Assembly: GCA_963822485.1 (NCBI GenBank)
Contig: CAWGHW010000013.1
Coordinates: 620,001-684,000, forward strand
Reading direction: 5' to 3'
Length of the DNA: 64,000 nucleotides
DNA from: DASUBV01 sp963822485
Lineage (GTDB): Bacteria; Actinomycetota; Actinomycetes; Streptosporangiales; Streptosporangiaceae
Part shown: one piece after another, positions 16,561 to 24,886 of the stretch
Layout: the number at the start of each line of letters is the position of its first letter
Position numbering within the stretch: position 1 is the stretch's first letter
Notes under the pieces: model-generated
Seen by the model: the letters and a program-made list of their open reading frames with translations, nothing else
The model's database searches: none
What the model was told of the DNA's origin: nothing
Made by a program: the position numbers and the translations under genes

Positions 16561-17400
16561 GTGCTCGCTGTCCTGCTGGCCGTGGCCAGTTCGCTGTCCT
16601 ACGGGGTGTCCGACTTCGTCGGCGGCCTGGCCACCCGCGCCGCCCCGGTGCTGCGCGTCTGCGCGGTGACCCTGCCGGTCAGCCTGGCCGTCGAGGCCGG
16701 GCTGCTGCTCGTGCTCGGCGCCCGCTGGCCGGCTGCCGCGCTGGCCTGGGGCGCCGCCGCCGGGCTGGCCTCGTCGGCGGCGTTCGCGCTGCTCTACCAG
16801 AGCCTGGCCCTCGGCCCGATGGGCATCCTGTCGCCGGTCACCGCCGTCGTCTCCGCCGTGCTGCCGGCCGCCGTGGGCCTGGCCGAGGGGGAGCGGCTCA
16901 GCGCCGCCGGCGCCGTCGGCATCGTGCTGGCCATCGCCGCCGTGGCCGCCGTCAGCGCCAGCGCGGGCGAGCGCGGCCGGCGGCCCAGCCCGGTCGCGCT
17001 GGCCCTGGCCGTCGGCGCGGGCGTGGCCATCGCCGCCCAGCTCATCTGCCTGAGCAAGACGCCGCACGACAGCGGCGTCGCCCCGCTGGTCGTCTGCCGG
17101 GCGGTCTCCACGGTCGTGCTGCTGGGCGCCGCGGGCTGGCGGCGCCGCCGGCTGGCCCCGGCCGGGCCAGGGACCACCCGGCTCGCGGTGGTCAGCGGGC
17201 TGTTCGACGCCGCCGCCAACGTGGCGTTCCTGCTCGCGGTCCGCAGCGGCAGCCTGGTCGTCGTGGCCGTGATCACCGCGCTGTACCCGGGGTCGACGGT
17301 GCTGCTGGCCCGGCGCGTGCTGGGCGAGCGGCTGACCGGCACCCAGATCTCCGGGCTGCTCGTCGCCGCCGTGGCCGTCACGCTGCTGGCGGTCAGCTAG
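16561..17400 (+). CDS. EamA/DMT-family permease
   Basis: GTG 16561 gives 279 residues with about ten hydrophobic helices in two EamA halves, for example VLAVASSLSYGVSDFVGG and SLALGPMGILSPVTAVVSAVLPAAVGLAEGERLSAAGAVG. The second half ends with ITALYPGSTVLLARRVLGERLTGTQISGLLVAAVAVTLL, a hallmark of the family. It probably exports an amino acid or metabolite. It shares a 22-bp divergent promoter gap with the XRE-cupin regulator, whose operator must lie there. Confidence 0.85.
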   Translation: MLAVLLAVASSLSYGVSDFVGGLATRAAPVLRVCAVTLPVSLAVEAGLLLVLGARWPAAALAWGAAAGLASSAAFALLYQSLALGPMGILSPVTAVVSAVLPAAVGLAEGERLSAAGAVGIVLAIAAVAAVSASAGERGRRPSPVALALAVGAGVAIAAQLICLSKTPHDSGVAPLVVCRAVSTVVLLGAAGWRRRRLAPAGPGTTRLAVVSGLFDAAANVAFLLAVRSGSLVVVAVITALYPGSTVLLARRVLGERLTGTQISGLLVAAVAVTLLAVS

Positions 17401-17469
17401 CCCGCGGGCGCGCCGTGCTCCGGCAGTCGGCCCGCGCTGTTGACGCCGTCGGCCAGGGGCGGCCGGGCC

Positions 17470-17487
17470 GCGTTTCCGCGGAAACGC
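17470..17487. terminator. 18-bp perfect palindrome after the EamA gene
   Basis: GCGTTTCCGCGGAAACGC is self-complementary over 18 bp and lies 70 bp downstream of the EamA stop. It has no T-run, so it could be a GC-type hairpin terminator or an operator for the next gene. Just after it, the 9-mer GCATGTGCG occurs twice. Confidence 0.4.
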
Positions 17488-17536
17488 CGCGCGCATGTGC
17501 GTCACGCATGTGCGCTAGACGCGCATGACCTGCGGC

Positions 17537-17567
17537 TTGACCTCAAGCGCGGTCGAGGTTGCACGAT
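17537..17567 (+). promoter_or_regulatory. MerR/SoxR-like promoter with ACCTC-N10-GAGGT dyad
   Basis: TTGACC (-35-like) at 17537 overlaps an inverted repeat ACCTC (17540-17544) / GAGGT (17555-17559). MerR-family activators use such a dyad between -35 and a long 19-bp spacer. The -10 would then fall at about 17562-17567, just before the coding start, and transcripts could be leaderless from ATG 17575. No merR-type gene is adjacent, so the regulator would act in trans. Confidence 0.5.
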
Positions 17568-18057
17568 GTCCCGCATGGACGAACCCAGTTTCGACGTGCT
17601 GTCCTTTCTCGCTGAGCCGGGCCGCCCGGCCAGCGTCGCGACCGTGACCGGCCGCGGGCGGCCCGCCCTGGCCATGATGTGGTTCGCCGTCGAGGACGGG
17701 CAGGTCTGGTTCCACACGCCGCGGGACGAGCCCGCGCCGTTCCTGCGGGCCGCCGAGCGGAACGAGCCGGTGGCCGTCATGGTGGCGACGTTCAGCCCGC
17801 CGGATGACGTGCGCCAGGTGCGGATGACCGGCCCGGCCCGGCTGGCCGCGGCCAGGGACGACGACCGGGTCCGCCGCATCTACGACCGTTACGTGCCCGA
17901 GTGGACGCCGGACTGGGAGGAGCAGGCCACCTCGGAGAACTACCGCCTGTGGTCCATGACCCCGGAGCGGGGCATGGCCGTGGCCTATCCGGGCCTGGCG
18001 GGCGGACCGCCCTTCCACTGGTCCGGCCCGGACGGCTTCCAGGCCCTCGGAACCTAG
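17566..18057 (+). CDS. Pyridoxamine-5'-phosphate-oxidase-like FMN/F420-binding split-barrel protein
   Basis: It encodes 163 residues from ATG 17566, or 160 from ATG 17575. It has the PPOX split-barrel pattern: VLSFLAEPGRPASVATVTGRGRPALAMMWFAVEDGQVWFHT, then a region with conserved R and W, ending WSGPDGFQAL. Family members bind FMN, F420 or haem and reduce small molecules. It lies downstream of a MerR-like promoter, suggesting induction by a redox or xenobiotic signal. Confidence 0.8.
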   Translation: MSRMDEPSFDVLSFLAEPGRPASVATVTGRGRPALAMMWFAVEDGQVWFHTPRDEPAPFLRAAERNEPVAVMVATFSPPDDVRQVRMTGPARLAAARDDDRVRRIYDRYVPEWTPDWEEQATSENYRLWSMTPERGMAVAYPGLAGGPPFHWSGPDGFQALGT

Positions 18058-18069
18058 CCAAGAATGGGA

Positions 18070-18098
18070 TTGACAATACATCCCATAGTGGGATGCAT
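18070..18098 (+). promoter_or_regulatory. Promoter with ATCCCA-TAG-TGGGAT operator for the toxin-antitoxin pair
   Basis: TTGACA at 18070-18075 is followed by a perfect 6-3-6 dyad ATCCCATAGTGGGAT (18080-18094), in the spacer up to the expected -10 at ~18093-18098. Further AATGGG copies flank it (18063 and 18111). The placement suits autorepression by the ribbon-helix-helix antitoxin encoded 31 bp downstream. Confidence 0.65.
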
Positions 18099-18128
18099 TC
18101 TGAGTACCAGAATGGGTACCGTCATGAC

Positions 18129-18362
18129 ATGACGATGCAGATCGCCGTGCGGCTGCCCGACGAGATGGTCGAGTTCCTGGACCGGCTGGTCGCCGAGGGC
18201 CAGGCGCCGAGCCGGGCCGCAGTGGTCGAGCAGGCCCTGGCCAGGGAGATCCGCCGGCGGATCGCGGCCAGGGACGCCGACATCCTGGCCGCCGCCGGAC
18301 CGGATCGGGACCTGGACGGCCTGGCGGACTACGCCGCGGGCACGCCCATGGACCTCGGCTAG
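18129..18362 (+). CDS. Ribbon-helix-helix antitoxin (MazE/CopG-like)
   Basis: A 77-residue protein starting MTMQIAVRLPDEMVEFLDRLVAEG, the beta-strand plus two-helix layout of RHH regulators (residues ~1-45). An acidic C-terminal tail (DADILAAAGPDRDLDGLADYA) is of the kind that wraps a toxin. ATG 18129 or 18135 may serve. The stop overlaps the toxin GTG by one base (TAGTG), so the two are translationally coupled. It should bind the adjacent dyad and neutralise the MazF-like product. Confidence 0.85.
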   Translation: MTMQIAVRLPDEMVEFLDRLVAEGQAPSRAAVVEQALAREIRRRIAARDADILAAAGPDRDLDGLADYAAGTPMDLG

Positions 18363-18661
18363 TGCGGCCGATCCACGCCGCCTGGCTGGACCGGGACCGG
18401 CCGGTGGTGGTCCTGACCAGGGAACTTGTGCGGCCTCATCTGGCCAGGGTGACGGTGGCGCCGATCACCAGCACCGCGCGCGGCCTGTCGACTGAGGTCA
18501 CGGTGGGGCCGGCCAACGGCCTGGAGCAGGGCGGCGTCATCAGCTGCGACAACATCGTGACGGTGCCCAGGACGGCCCTGGGCCGGCAGCTCGGCTATCT
18601 GCTGCCCGGCCAGGAGGCCGAGCTGGCCGTCGCGATCCGGGCCGCGTTCGACCTCGACTAG
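18362..18661 (+). CDS. MazF/PemK-type endoribonuclease toxin
   Basis: A 99-residue protein with the PemK/MazF beta-barrel pattern: RPIHAAWLDRDRPVVVLTREL (the family normally opens RGEVWWVDLD, here the motif is reduced), RVTVAPITSTARGLSTEVTVGPANGL, then GVISCDNIVTVPRTALGRQLGYLLP. The S/T and R residues in PITSTARGL and the DNI segment match active-site positions of the family. It would cleave RNA when freed from the antitoxin. The overlap with the upstream gene supports a bona fide TA operon. Confidence 0.85.
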   Translation: MRPIHAAWLDRDRPVVVLTRELVRPHLARVTVAPITSTARGLSTEVTVGPANGLEQGGVISCDNIVTVPRTALGRQLGYLLPGQEAELAVAIRAAFDLD

Positions 18662-18839
18662 GACGCCAGGGAGCTAGGTCCGGAGGCGCCGGCCACGAGC
18701 GCGCCGATCACGTGACCGGGCTGGCGTCCGGCACCGAGGCGGTCGCTGCCGACAGCCTCCGGTGCGTTCATGTGCTGCCCCCTCGTCTGTCAGCCGACGG
18801 GTATACGGTACCGGAATCGACCATTTGTTCGAGATGATT

Positions 18840-20357
18840 CTATGGGGCGAGCCAGTTCCGGTACTTGGCGCGCGAGGCCTTCCGCCAGACGCGCCTGGCC
18901 CGGTGCTGGAGCTTGCGCGCGGTCTCGGCGTCGCGCTCGTACAGCAGGCCGTAGGTGAAGGCGTTCTCGCCGGCCCGGCTGGCCCGGACGCCGAGGTCGC
19001 GGATCGCGGCCCGGGCGATCACCAGGTCCTGGTGGTCGCCGAGCACGGTCTGGATCCTGGTCATCCGCTTGGAGAACCGCCTGGCCGGCCGGCCCGCGAT
19101 CGGGATCAGGACGTCGGCGGTGTAGCGGGCTCGCTTGGCCGCCTTGCGGGCCTCGTGCAGGGCGAGGTCCTTGTCGTGCCCGGCGGGCATGGCGAGGGCG
19201 CGCCGGATCCTCTTGTGCAGGCGGCGGTAGGCCCGCTCGACGGGCTGGCGCAGGGTCATCGCCGGGGCGGCGGCGGCCTCGGTGAGCGGCGGCTCAGTCA
19301 GCAGTCCCTCGAGCTCGTCGAGCAGCGCGACGTAGCGGCGGGAATCCAGGGCCCGGACGGCGGCCCGCTGGGCGGCCGTGTTGCGGGGGCCGAAGTGCTC
19401 GGTGATGCCGGCTGAGACGGGCCCGAGCACCAGCTCCTCGGGCACCTCGCCGAGCAGCCCGGTCAGGTGCCCGGTCAGCACCTCGCCGTCACGGGCGGCA
19501 CCGAGCACCTGGCCCAGCCACCGCAGCTCGTCGCGCAGGTGCGCGGTGGCCGAGGCCTCCAGGATGGGCCGGAAGGACTGGAGGACGGCGCGCAGCCGCC
19601 GGGCGGCCACCCGCATCTGGTGCACGGCGTCGGGCTGGTCCCGGCGGACCAGGGGGTCGGCCGACTTCAGGGCGTCGGCCTGGCCGCGCAGGTAGCTCAG
19701 CACCACGTCCCCGGCTCGTGACCGGGGCTTCAGCCGGGGCGGCGCGGCGGCGGACGGCATCCGGTCGGCCAGGGCCCGCTCCAGCTTGGCGGCCCGCCCG
19801 GCCGGGCGCAGGCCCGCCTTCCTGAGCCGGTCATCGGCCGCGACCAGCAGCAGCCGGCCGCCGCCGGTCAGCTCGACCTCGACCTCGCGCCACCGCGACA
19901 GCGTGGTGACCTGGCCCATGCTCTGCGCCGACACCTCGTCGTCGACGACCTCGGCCAGCGACTCGCCGGCGCCGTCCAGCAGGACGCGGCGGCGGCGCAG
20001 GGTGGCGATCCGGGCCACCGGCCGCAGCGCGGCCGTGCGGGACTGGGCCCGGATGAGCCGGGACAGCTCGGCGGGCACGGCCGAGCCCCGGCGCAGCGGC
20101 ACCTGGAGCTCGGTCCGCGAGTCCGGCCCGGCGGGCAGCTTCAGGTGCCAGCCCTCGTCGTCGCCACCCCGGCGGCGGCGCAGGGTGATCCCGGCCCGGA
20201 TCAGCCGCAGGTCTTCGGTGTCGAAGTACTCGGCGACCAGCTCGAACTCCTCGGGATCGGTCTCCCCGGCGACGTGCGGAAGCCCGGTGAGGTCCGGCAC
20301 GACGGCGTCGGGGTCGGCCTCGTACTTGCGTTCGGTCTCTAGCGCCTCGGTAATCAT
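18840..20357 (-). CDS. CYTH and CHAD domain-containing protein
   Basis: It encodes 505 residues. The N-terminal CYTH domain (~1-200) has the ETERKYE motif near residue 8 and alternating charged strands of the triphosphate tunnel fold. The C-terminal CHAD domain (~215-505) is helical and rich in His and Arg (PDAVHQMRVAARRLRAVLQSF, KDLALHEARKAAKRARYTADVL). CHAD domains bind inorganic polyphosphate; CYTH enzymes act on triphosphates. A role in polyphosphate handling is inferred. It lies 86 bp downstream of dnaE on the same strand and is convergent with the TA pair. Confidence 0.9.
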   Translation of the reverse strand: MITEALETERKYEADPDAVVPDLTGLPHVAGETDPEEFELVAEYFDTEDLRLIRAGITLRRRRGGDDEGWHLKLPAGPDSRTELQVPLRRGSAVPAELSRLIRAQSRTAALRPVARIATLRRRRVLLDGAGESLAEVVDDEVSAQSMGQVTTLSRWREVEVELTGGGRLLLVAADDRLRKAGLRPAGRAAKLERALADRMPSAAAPPRLKPRSRAGDVVLSYLRGQADALKSADPLVRRDQPDAVHQMRVAARRLRAVLQSFRPILEASATAHLRDELRWLGQVLGAARDGEVLTGHLTGLLGEVPEELVLGPVSAGITEHFGPRNTAAQRAAVRALDSRRYVALLDELEGLLTEPPLTEAAAAPAMTLRQPVERAYRRLHKRIRRALAMPAGHDKDLALHEARKAAKRARYTADVLIPIAGRPARRFSKRMTRIQTVLGDHQDLVIARAAIRDLGVRASRAGENAFTYGLLYERDAETARKLQHRARRVWRKASRAKYRNWLAP

Positions 20358-20443
20358 CAGCCATCACCTACCCAAGCTGGACGTCCTCGATCCTGCCCGG
20401 ACGCCGGAGCGCGGCCCGGGCCCCCGCCCGGCGGGTCTGGCGG

Positions 20444-23400
20444 TCAGGCGGCTGCGATCGCCGTCGCGCCGAGCAGGCTCTTGATGTCGGCCATGAAGCT
20501 GCTGCTGGGCTGGACGGGGAAGTCGCACTCCATCAGCACCGGCGTGCCGCCCGGCAGCTCCATCCTGACCATGACCGGCGTGCTGCCGGGGTGGGCCTGG
20601 AGGATGTGCTTCAGCTCGGCGACCAGCTTCTCGTCCACCTTCTCGTCGTGCAGCGCGATGACCACGGGCGGCCCGCCGCTGCTGCGCACCGCGCCCAGGT
20701 CGAGCGTGGTCATGTCCTGGGCGAAGATACTCACGGTGCCGTCCCGGTCGTTGATCCGGCCGCGCACGCTGACCGCGACGTCCTCGGCCAGCTCCGGGGC
20801 GTACTGGGTGTAGGTCTTCGGGAAGAACAGGCACTCCACGGCGCCGTCGAGATCCTCGATGGTGACGATGGCCCAGGGGTTGCCGCTCTTCTTGTTGATC
20901 CGCCGGTCGACCGAGACGATGATCCCGGCCACCTGCACGTCGCCCTCGGTCCGGCCGGAGGCCAGCAGCTCGGCGACGGCGGCGTCCCGGTTGCGCTGCA
21001 GGATCCGCTCCGCCCCGTCCAGCGGGTGGCCGGAGACATACAGGCCGAGCATCTCCCGCTCCTGGGCCAGCAGCAGCTTGCGCGGCCACTCCTCGGTGGT
21101 CAGCTTGAAGTCCAGCCCGATGCGCGGGGCCGCGCCGCTGTCGGCGGCCGGCTCGCCCATGCTGAACAGGTCGAACTGGCCGATGGCCTCCTGGCGCTTG
21201 ACGCTGATCACCGAGTCCACGGCCTGCTCCTGGACCAGGAACAGCGACTTGCGGGTGTGCCCGAGCGAGTCGAACGCGCCGGCCCGGATCAGCGACTCCA
21301 CCACGCGCTTGTTGCAGACCGCGATCTGGGACTTGTCCAGGAAGTCGGCGAACGAGGCGTAACTGCCCTTCTCCTGCCGGGTCGACACGATCGAGTTGAC
21401 GACCGCGGCGCCCACGTTGCGGATGGCGCCGAGCCCGAACCGGATGTCGGTGCCGACGGGGGAGAAGTCCAGCTTGGACTCGTTGACGTCCGGCGGCAGC
21501 ACCTTGATGCCCAGCTTGCGGCACTCGGCCAGGTACACCGCCATCCGGTCCTTGTCGTCGCCGACCGAGGTCAGCAGGGCGGCCATGTACTCGGCCGGGT
21601 AGTTGGCCTTGAGGTGCGCCGTCCAGTACGAGACCATCCCGTAGCCGGCGGTATGGGACTTGTTGAAGCCGTACCCGGAGAACGGCACCAGCACGTCCCA
21701 GATGGCCTTGGTGGCCTGGTCGGAGAAGCCGCTGCCCTTCATCCCGGCCGCGAACTCCTCCCAGTTCGCGTCCAGGATCTCCTTCTTCTTCTTGCCCATG
21801 GCCCGGCGCAGCAGGTCGGCGCGGCCCAGGGAGTACCCGGCCAGCTGCTGGGCGATGGCCATGACCTGCTCCTGGTAGACGACCAGGTGGTAGGTCTCGC
21901 CCAGGATCGGCTCGAGCGCCTGCTCCAGCTCGGGGTGGACGGGCTCGACCTTCTGCCGGCCGTTCTTGCGGTCGGCGTAGTTGATGTGGGTGTTGGCGGC
22001 CATCGGGCCCGGCCGGTACAGGGCCAGCACGGCCGCGATGTCGCCGAACGCCGTGGGCGCCATCAGCTTGAGCAGGCTGCGCATCGGGCCGCCGTCGAGC
22101 TGGAACACGCCGAGGGTGTCCCCGCGGGCCAGCAGGTCGTAGGTCGGCTTGTCCTCCAGCGGCAGCTTGGCCAGGTCGATCTCGATGCCCCGGTTGGCGA
22201 TGATGTTCTCGACCGCGTCCGCGAGCACGGTGAGGTTGCGCAGCCCGAGGAAGTCCATCTTCAGCAGGCCCATGTCCTCGCACTGCACGAACGGGAAGCC
22301 GGTGATGATGGCCCCGTCGTCCTCGCGGCGGTGGATGGGCAGCACGTTGGCCAGCGGCTCCGACGACAGGATCACCCCGGCGGCGTGCACGCCGGTGCCG
22401 CGGGTCAGGCCCTCGATGCCGCGCGCGGTGTCCAGGATCCGCTTGACCTCGGCGTCTTCCTCGTACAGGGCGCGCAGCTCGCCGGCCTCGCTGTACCGGT
22501 CGTGGGCCGGGTCGAAGATGCCCGTCAGCGGGATCTCCTTGCCCATGACCGCGGCCGGGAACAGCTTGGTGATCCGGTCGCCGATCGCGTACGGGTAGCC
22601 CAGCACCCGGCAGGAGTCCTTGACCGCCGCCTTGGCCTTGATGGTGCCGAAGGTGAGGATCTGGCTGACCCGGTCGTCGCCGTACTTCTCGGTGACGTAC
22701 CGGATCATGTCGCCCCGGCCGCGTTCGTCGAAGTCCAGGTCGATGTCCGGCATGGTGATGCGCTCGGGGTTCAGGAACCGCTCGAAGATCAGCGAGTGCT
22801 CGATCGGGTCCAGGTCGGTGATGCCCAGCACGTAGGCCACCATCGAGCCGGTGGCCGAGCCGCGGCCCGGGCCAAGCCCGATCTTGCTGGCCCGCGCGTA
22901 GTGGCAGATGTCGGCCACGACCAGGAAGTAGGCCGGGAAGCCCATCTTCTCGATGACGCTCAGCTCGTACTCGATCCGGTCGAGGATCTCCTGCGACGGG
23001 CTGGCGCCGAAGCGGAACCTGACGCCGTCGGCCACCTCCTTGCGCAGCCACGACGACTGGGTCTCGCCGTCGGGGACCGGGAACCGGGGCATCCGGTCGA
23101 CGTGCTTGAACACGTCGTCGTAGGGCTGCACCCGCTCGGCGATCAGCAGCGAGCTGTCGCAGGCTCCGGGGACCTGGCCGTCCCAGAGCTCGCGCATATC
23201 GGCCGGGCTCTTGATGTAGTAGCCGTCACCGTCCAGCTTGAACCGCTTCGGGTCATCCATCGTCTTGCCGGTGCCCACGCACAGCAGCACCTCGTGCGCG
23301 GGGGCCTGGTCCTTGGTGACGTAGTGGCTGTCGTTGGTGGCCAGCGGGCGCAGGCTCAGCTTCTGGCCGATGTCCAGCAGCCCCTGGCGCACCGACCGCT

Positions 23401-24013
23401 CGATGGCCAGGCCGTGCTCCATCAGCTCCAGGAAGAAGTTCTCCGGCCCGAAGATGTCCCGGTAGGTGGCGGCCGCCTCGAGCGCCTTGGCCGGCTGGCC
23501 CAGCCGCAGCCGGGTCTGCACCTCGCCCGACGGGCAGCCGGTGGTGGCGATGATGCCGCGCGCGTGCTCGGCGATCAGCTCCCGGTCCATCCGCGGCTTG
23601 CGGTAGAAGCCCTCCAGCGAGGCCCGGCTGGACAGCCGGAACAGGTTGCGCAGCCCGTCGTCGTCGACGGCCAGCATGGTCATGTGCGTGTAGGCGCCGC
23701 CGCCGGAGACGTCGCCGCCCTCGCCGTCCAGGTCCACCTCGCGGCGGCCGCTCTCGGCCCAGAACACCGGCTTCTTCAGGAACCGGGTCTCCGGCGCGAC
23801 GTAGGCCTCGATGCCGATGATCGGCTTGACCCCGGCCTTGCCCGCCTGCTGGTAGAACTCGTAGGCCCCGTACATGTTGCCGTGGTCGGTCATCCCCACG
23901 GCCGGCATGCCGAGCCGCGCGGTCTCGGCCATCAGCGGGGTTATCTTGGCGGCGCCATCCAGCATCGAGTACTCGGTGTGAACATGCAGATGCACGAACG
24001 AACTCGCCGTCAC
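20444..24013 (-). CDS. dnaE: DNA polymerase III subunit alpha
   Basis: The replicative polymerase, 1,189 residues, full length for DnaE1. The PHP domain opens with FVHLHVHTEYSMLDGAAKI (residues 6-24), retaining the HxH metal motif. The palm has GPGRGSATGSMVAYVLGITDLDP (~381-403) and the catalytic aspartates in PDIDLDFDERGRGD (~422). The fingers region holds GYGFNKSHTAGYG. An OB-fold lies near the C-terminus (VQVAGIIVSVDRRINKKSGNPWAIVTIED). A short Asp/Gly-rich insert occurs at ~90-108. No frameshift was seen, which makes it an internal control for sequence quality. Confidence 0.98.
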   Translation of the reverse strand: MTASSFVHLHVHTEYSMLDGAAKITPLMAETARLGMPAVGMTDHGNMYGAYEFYQQAGKAGVKPIIGIEAYVAPETRFLKKPVFWAESGRREVDLDGEGGDVSGGGAYTHMTMLAVDDDGLRNLFRLSSRASLEGFYRKPRMDRELIAEHARGIIATTGCPSGEVQTRLRLGQPAKALEAAATYRDIFGPENFFLELMEHGLAIERSVRQGLLDIGQKLSLRPLATNDSHYVTKDQAPAHEVLLCVGTGKTMDDPKRFKLDGDGYYIKSPADMRELWDGQVPGACDSSLLIAERVQPYDDVFKHVDRMPRFPVPDGETQSSWLRKEVADGVRFRFGASPSQEILDRIEYELSVIEKMGFPAYFLVVADICHYARASKIGLGPGRGSATGSMVAYVLGITDLDPIEHSLIFERFLNPERITMPDIDLDFDERGRGDMIRYVTEKYGDDRVSQILTFGTIKAKAAVKDSCRVLGYPYAIGDRITKLFPAAVMGKEIPLTGIFDPAHDRYSEAGELRALYEEDAEVKRILDTARGIEGLTRGTGVHAAGVILSSEPLANVLPIHRREDDGAIITGFPFVQCEDMGLLKMDFLGLRNLTVLADAVENIIANRGIEIDLAKLPLEDKPTYDLLARGDTLGVFQLDGGPMRSLLKLMAPTAFGDIAAVLALYRPGPMAANTHINYADRKNGRQKVEPVHPELEQALEPILGETYHLVVYQEQVMAIAQQLAGYSLGRADLLRRAMGKKKKEILDANWEEFAAGMKGSGFSDQATKAIWDVLVPFSGYGFNKSHTAGYGMVSYWTAHLKANYPAEYMAALLTSVGDDKDRMAVYLAECRKLGIKVLPPDVNESKLDFSPVGTDIRFGLGAIRNVGAAVVNSIVSTRQEKGSYASFADFLDKSQIAVCNKRVVESLIRAGAFDSLGHTRKSLFLVQEQAVDSVISVKRQEAIGQFDLFSMGEPAADSGAAPRIGLDFKLTTEEWPRKLLLAQEREMLGLYVSGHPLDGAERILQRNRDAAVAELLASGRTEGDVQVAGIIVSVDRRINKKSGNPWAIVTIEDLDGAVECLFFPKTYTQYAPELAEDVAVSVRGRINDRDGTVSIFAQDMTTLDLGAVRSSGGPPVVIALHDEKVDEKLVAELKHILQAHPGSTPVMVRMELPGGTPVLMECDFPVQPSSSFMADIKSLLGATAIAAA

Positions 24014-24179
24014 GAACCCTCCTCGCCGCCCAGGACTGACAGCACCCTAGACCCAATCGGCGGCCCGGCCGGGGATGATTCGGGGCGTGTCCGAGACGCG
24101 GTGAAAAGCCGTTGCGGGCCGGCCGGGACCGGGCCGGCTGAGGGTCGCGACGCCCTTACTCGCCGGCTTACTCGCCCGC

Positions 24180-24886
24180 TTACTCGCCCGCCGGATCACG
24201 CGCTCCGCGCGCCGTGAACAGCGCCAGCCCGAGGAGGCCGACCAGGCCGGCGCAGAGCGCCGCGCCGAGGTCGTGCGGCGGCCGCGCGGGCCAGATCCAC
24301 GGCGTGGTCAGGGCCGGGCCGTGCCACTGGGTGTACAGCGCGTACACGCCGGCGACCAGGTAGCAGGCCGGGCCGGCCCAGCCCAGCGAGCCGCCGAGGA
24401 CGGCGGCGCACAGCAGGCCCAGGCCGGTCAGCCCGGCCATGTTGCGCAGCACGCCCAGGGTGCCGCCGGCCAGGTGCGCGCCGGTGCCCGCCGCGGCCAG
24501 GGCCCCGATCGCGGCCGCGGTCAGGACGAGCGCGGTGGCCAGCCGCAGGAACGGCAGCCGCCCTCCGGCGACGCGCTCGGGCTCGCCGAACGGGCTCGCG
24601 GTGGTGACGACGATGGCGGCCGCCGCCGCGGTCTCAAAGACCAGCGGCAGCTGCAGGGCCCCGTAGGCGTCCCAGTGCGCGATGAGGGCGATCCGCAGCC
24701 CGACGGCGCAGGCCGCGATCGCGGCCGCGGCCGCGGGCACCCGCCGGCTGGCGGCATGCCGGCGCAGCAGCCGCAGGGCGGTCCGCGCGTCGGGGGAGTG
24801 GGTGGTGCGCGCGCGGGGGGTGCGGGCGTCGGCGGTGCGGGCGCCGGGGCGCGCGGGGCGCGCGGGGCGCGCGGGTCGGCGGTCAT
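24180..24886 (-). CDS. Integral membrane protein of the ABC exporter operon (apparent frameshift near its start)
   Basis: From 24740 to the stop the frame encodes about five hydrophobic helices (LRIALIAHWDAYGALQLPLVFE ... LGAALCAGLVGLLGLALF). ATG 24886 overlaps the previous gene's stop as ATGA, a coupled start, but that frame differs from the membrane frame by one base. The correct frame is open and codes RTALRLLRRHAASRR before the first helix. A one-base shift in the G-runs at ~24792-24820 would join them. Otherwise GTG 24740 is the start. It is probably the third ABC component; function unknown. Confidence 0.55.

Noticed and set aside
20591..24217. Very long plus-strand frame opposite dnaE (about 1,200 codons)
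   Set aside because: Antisense shadow created by high third-position GC; composition is noise and dnaE is unambiguous.
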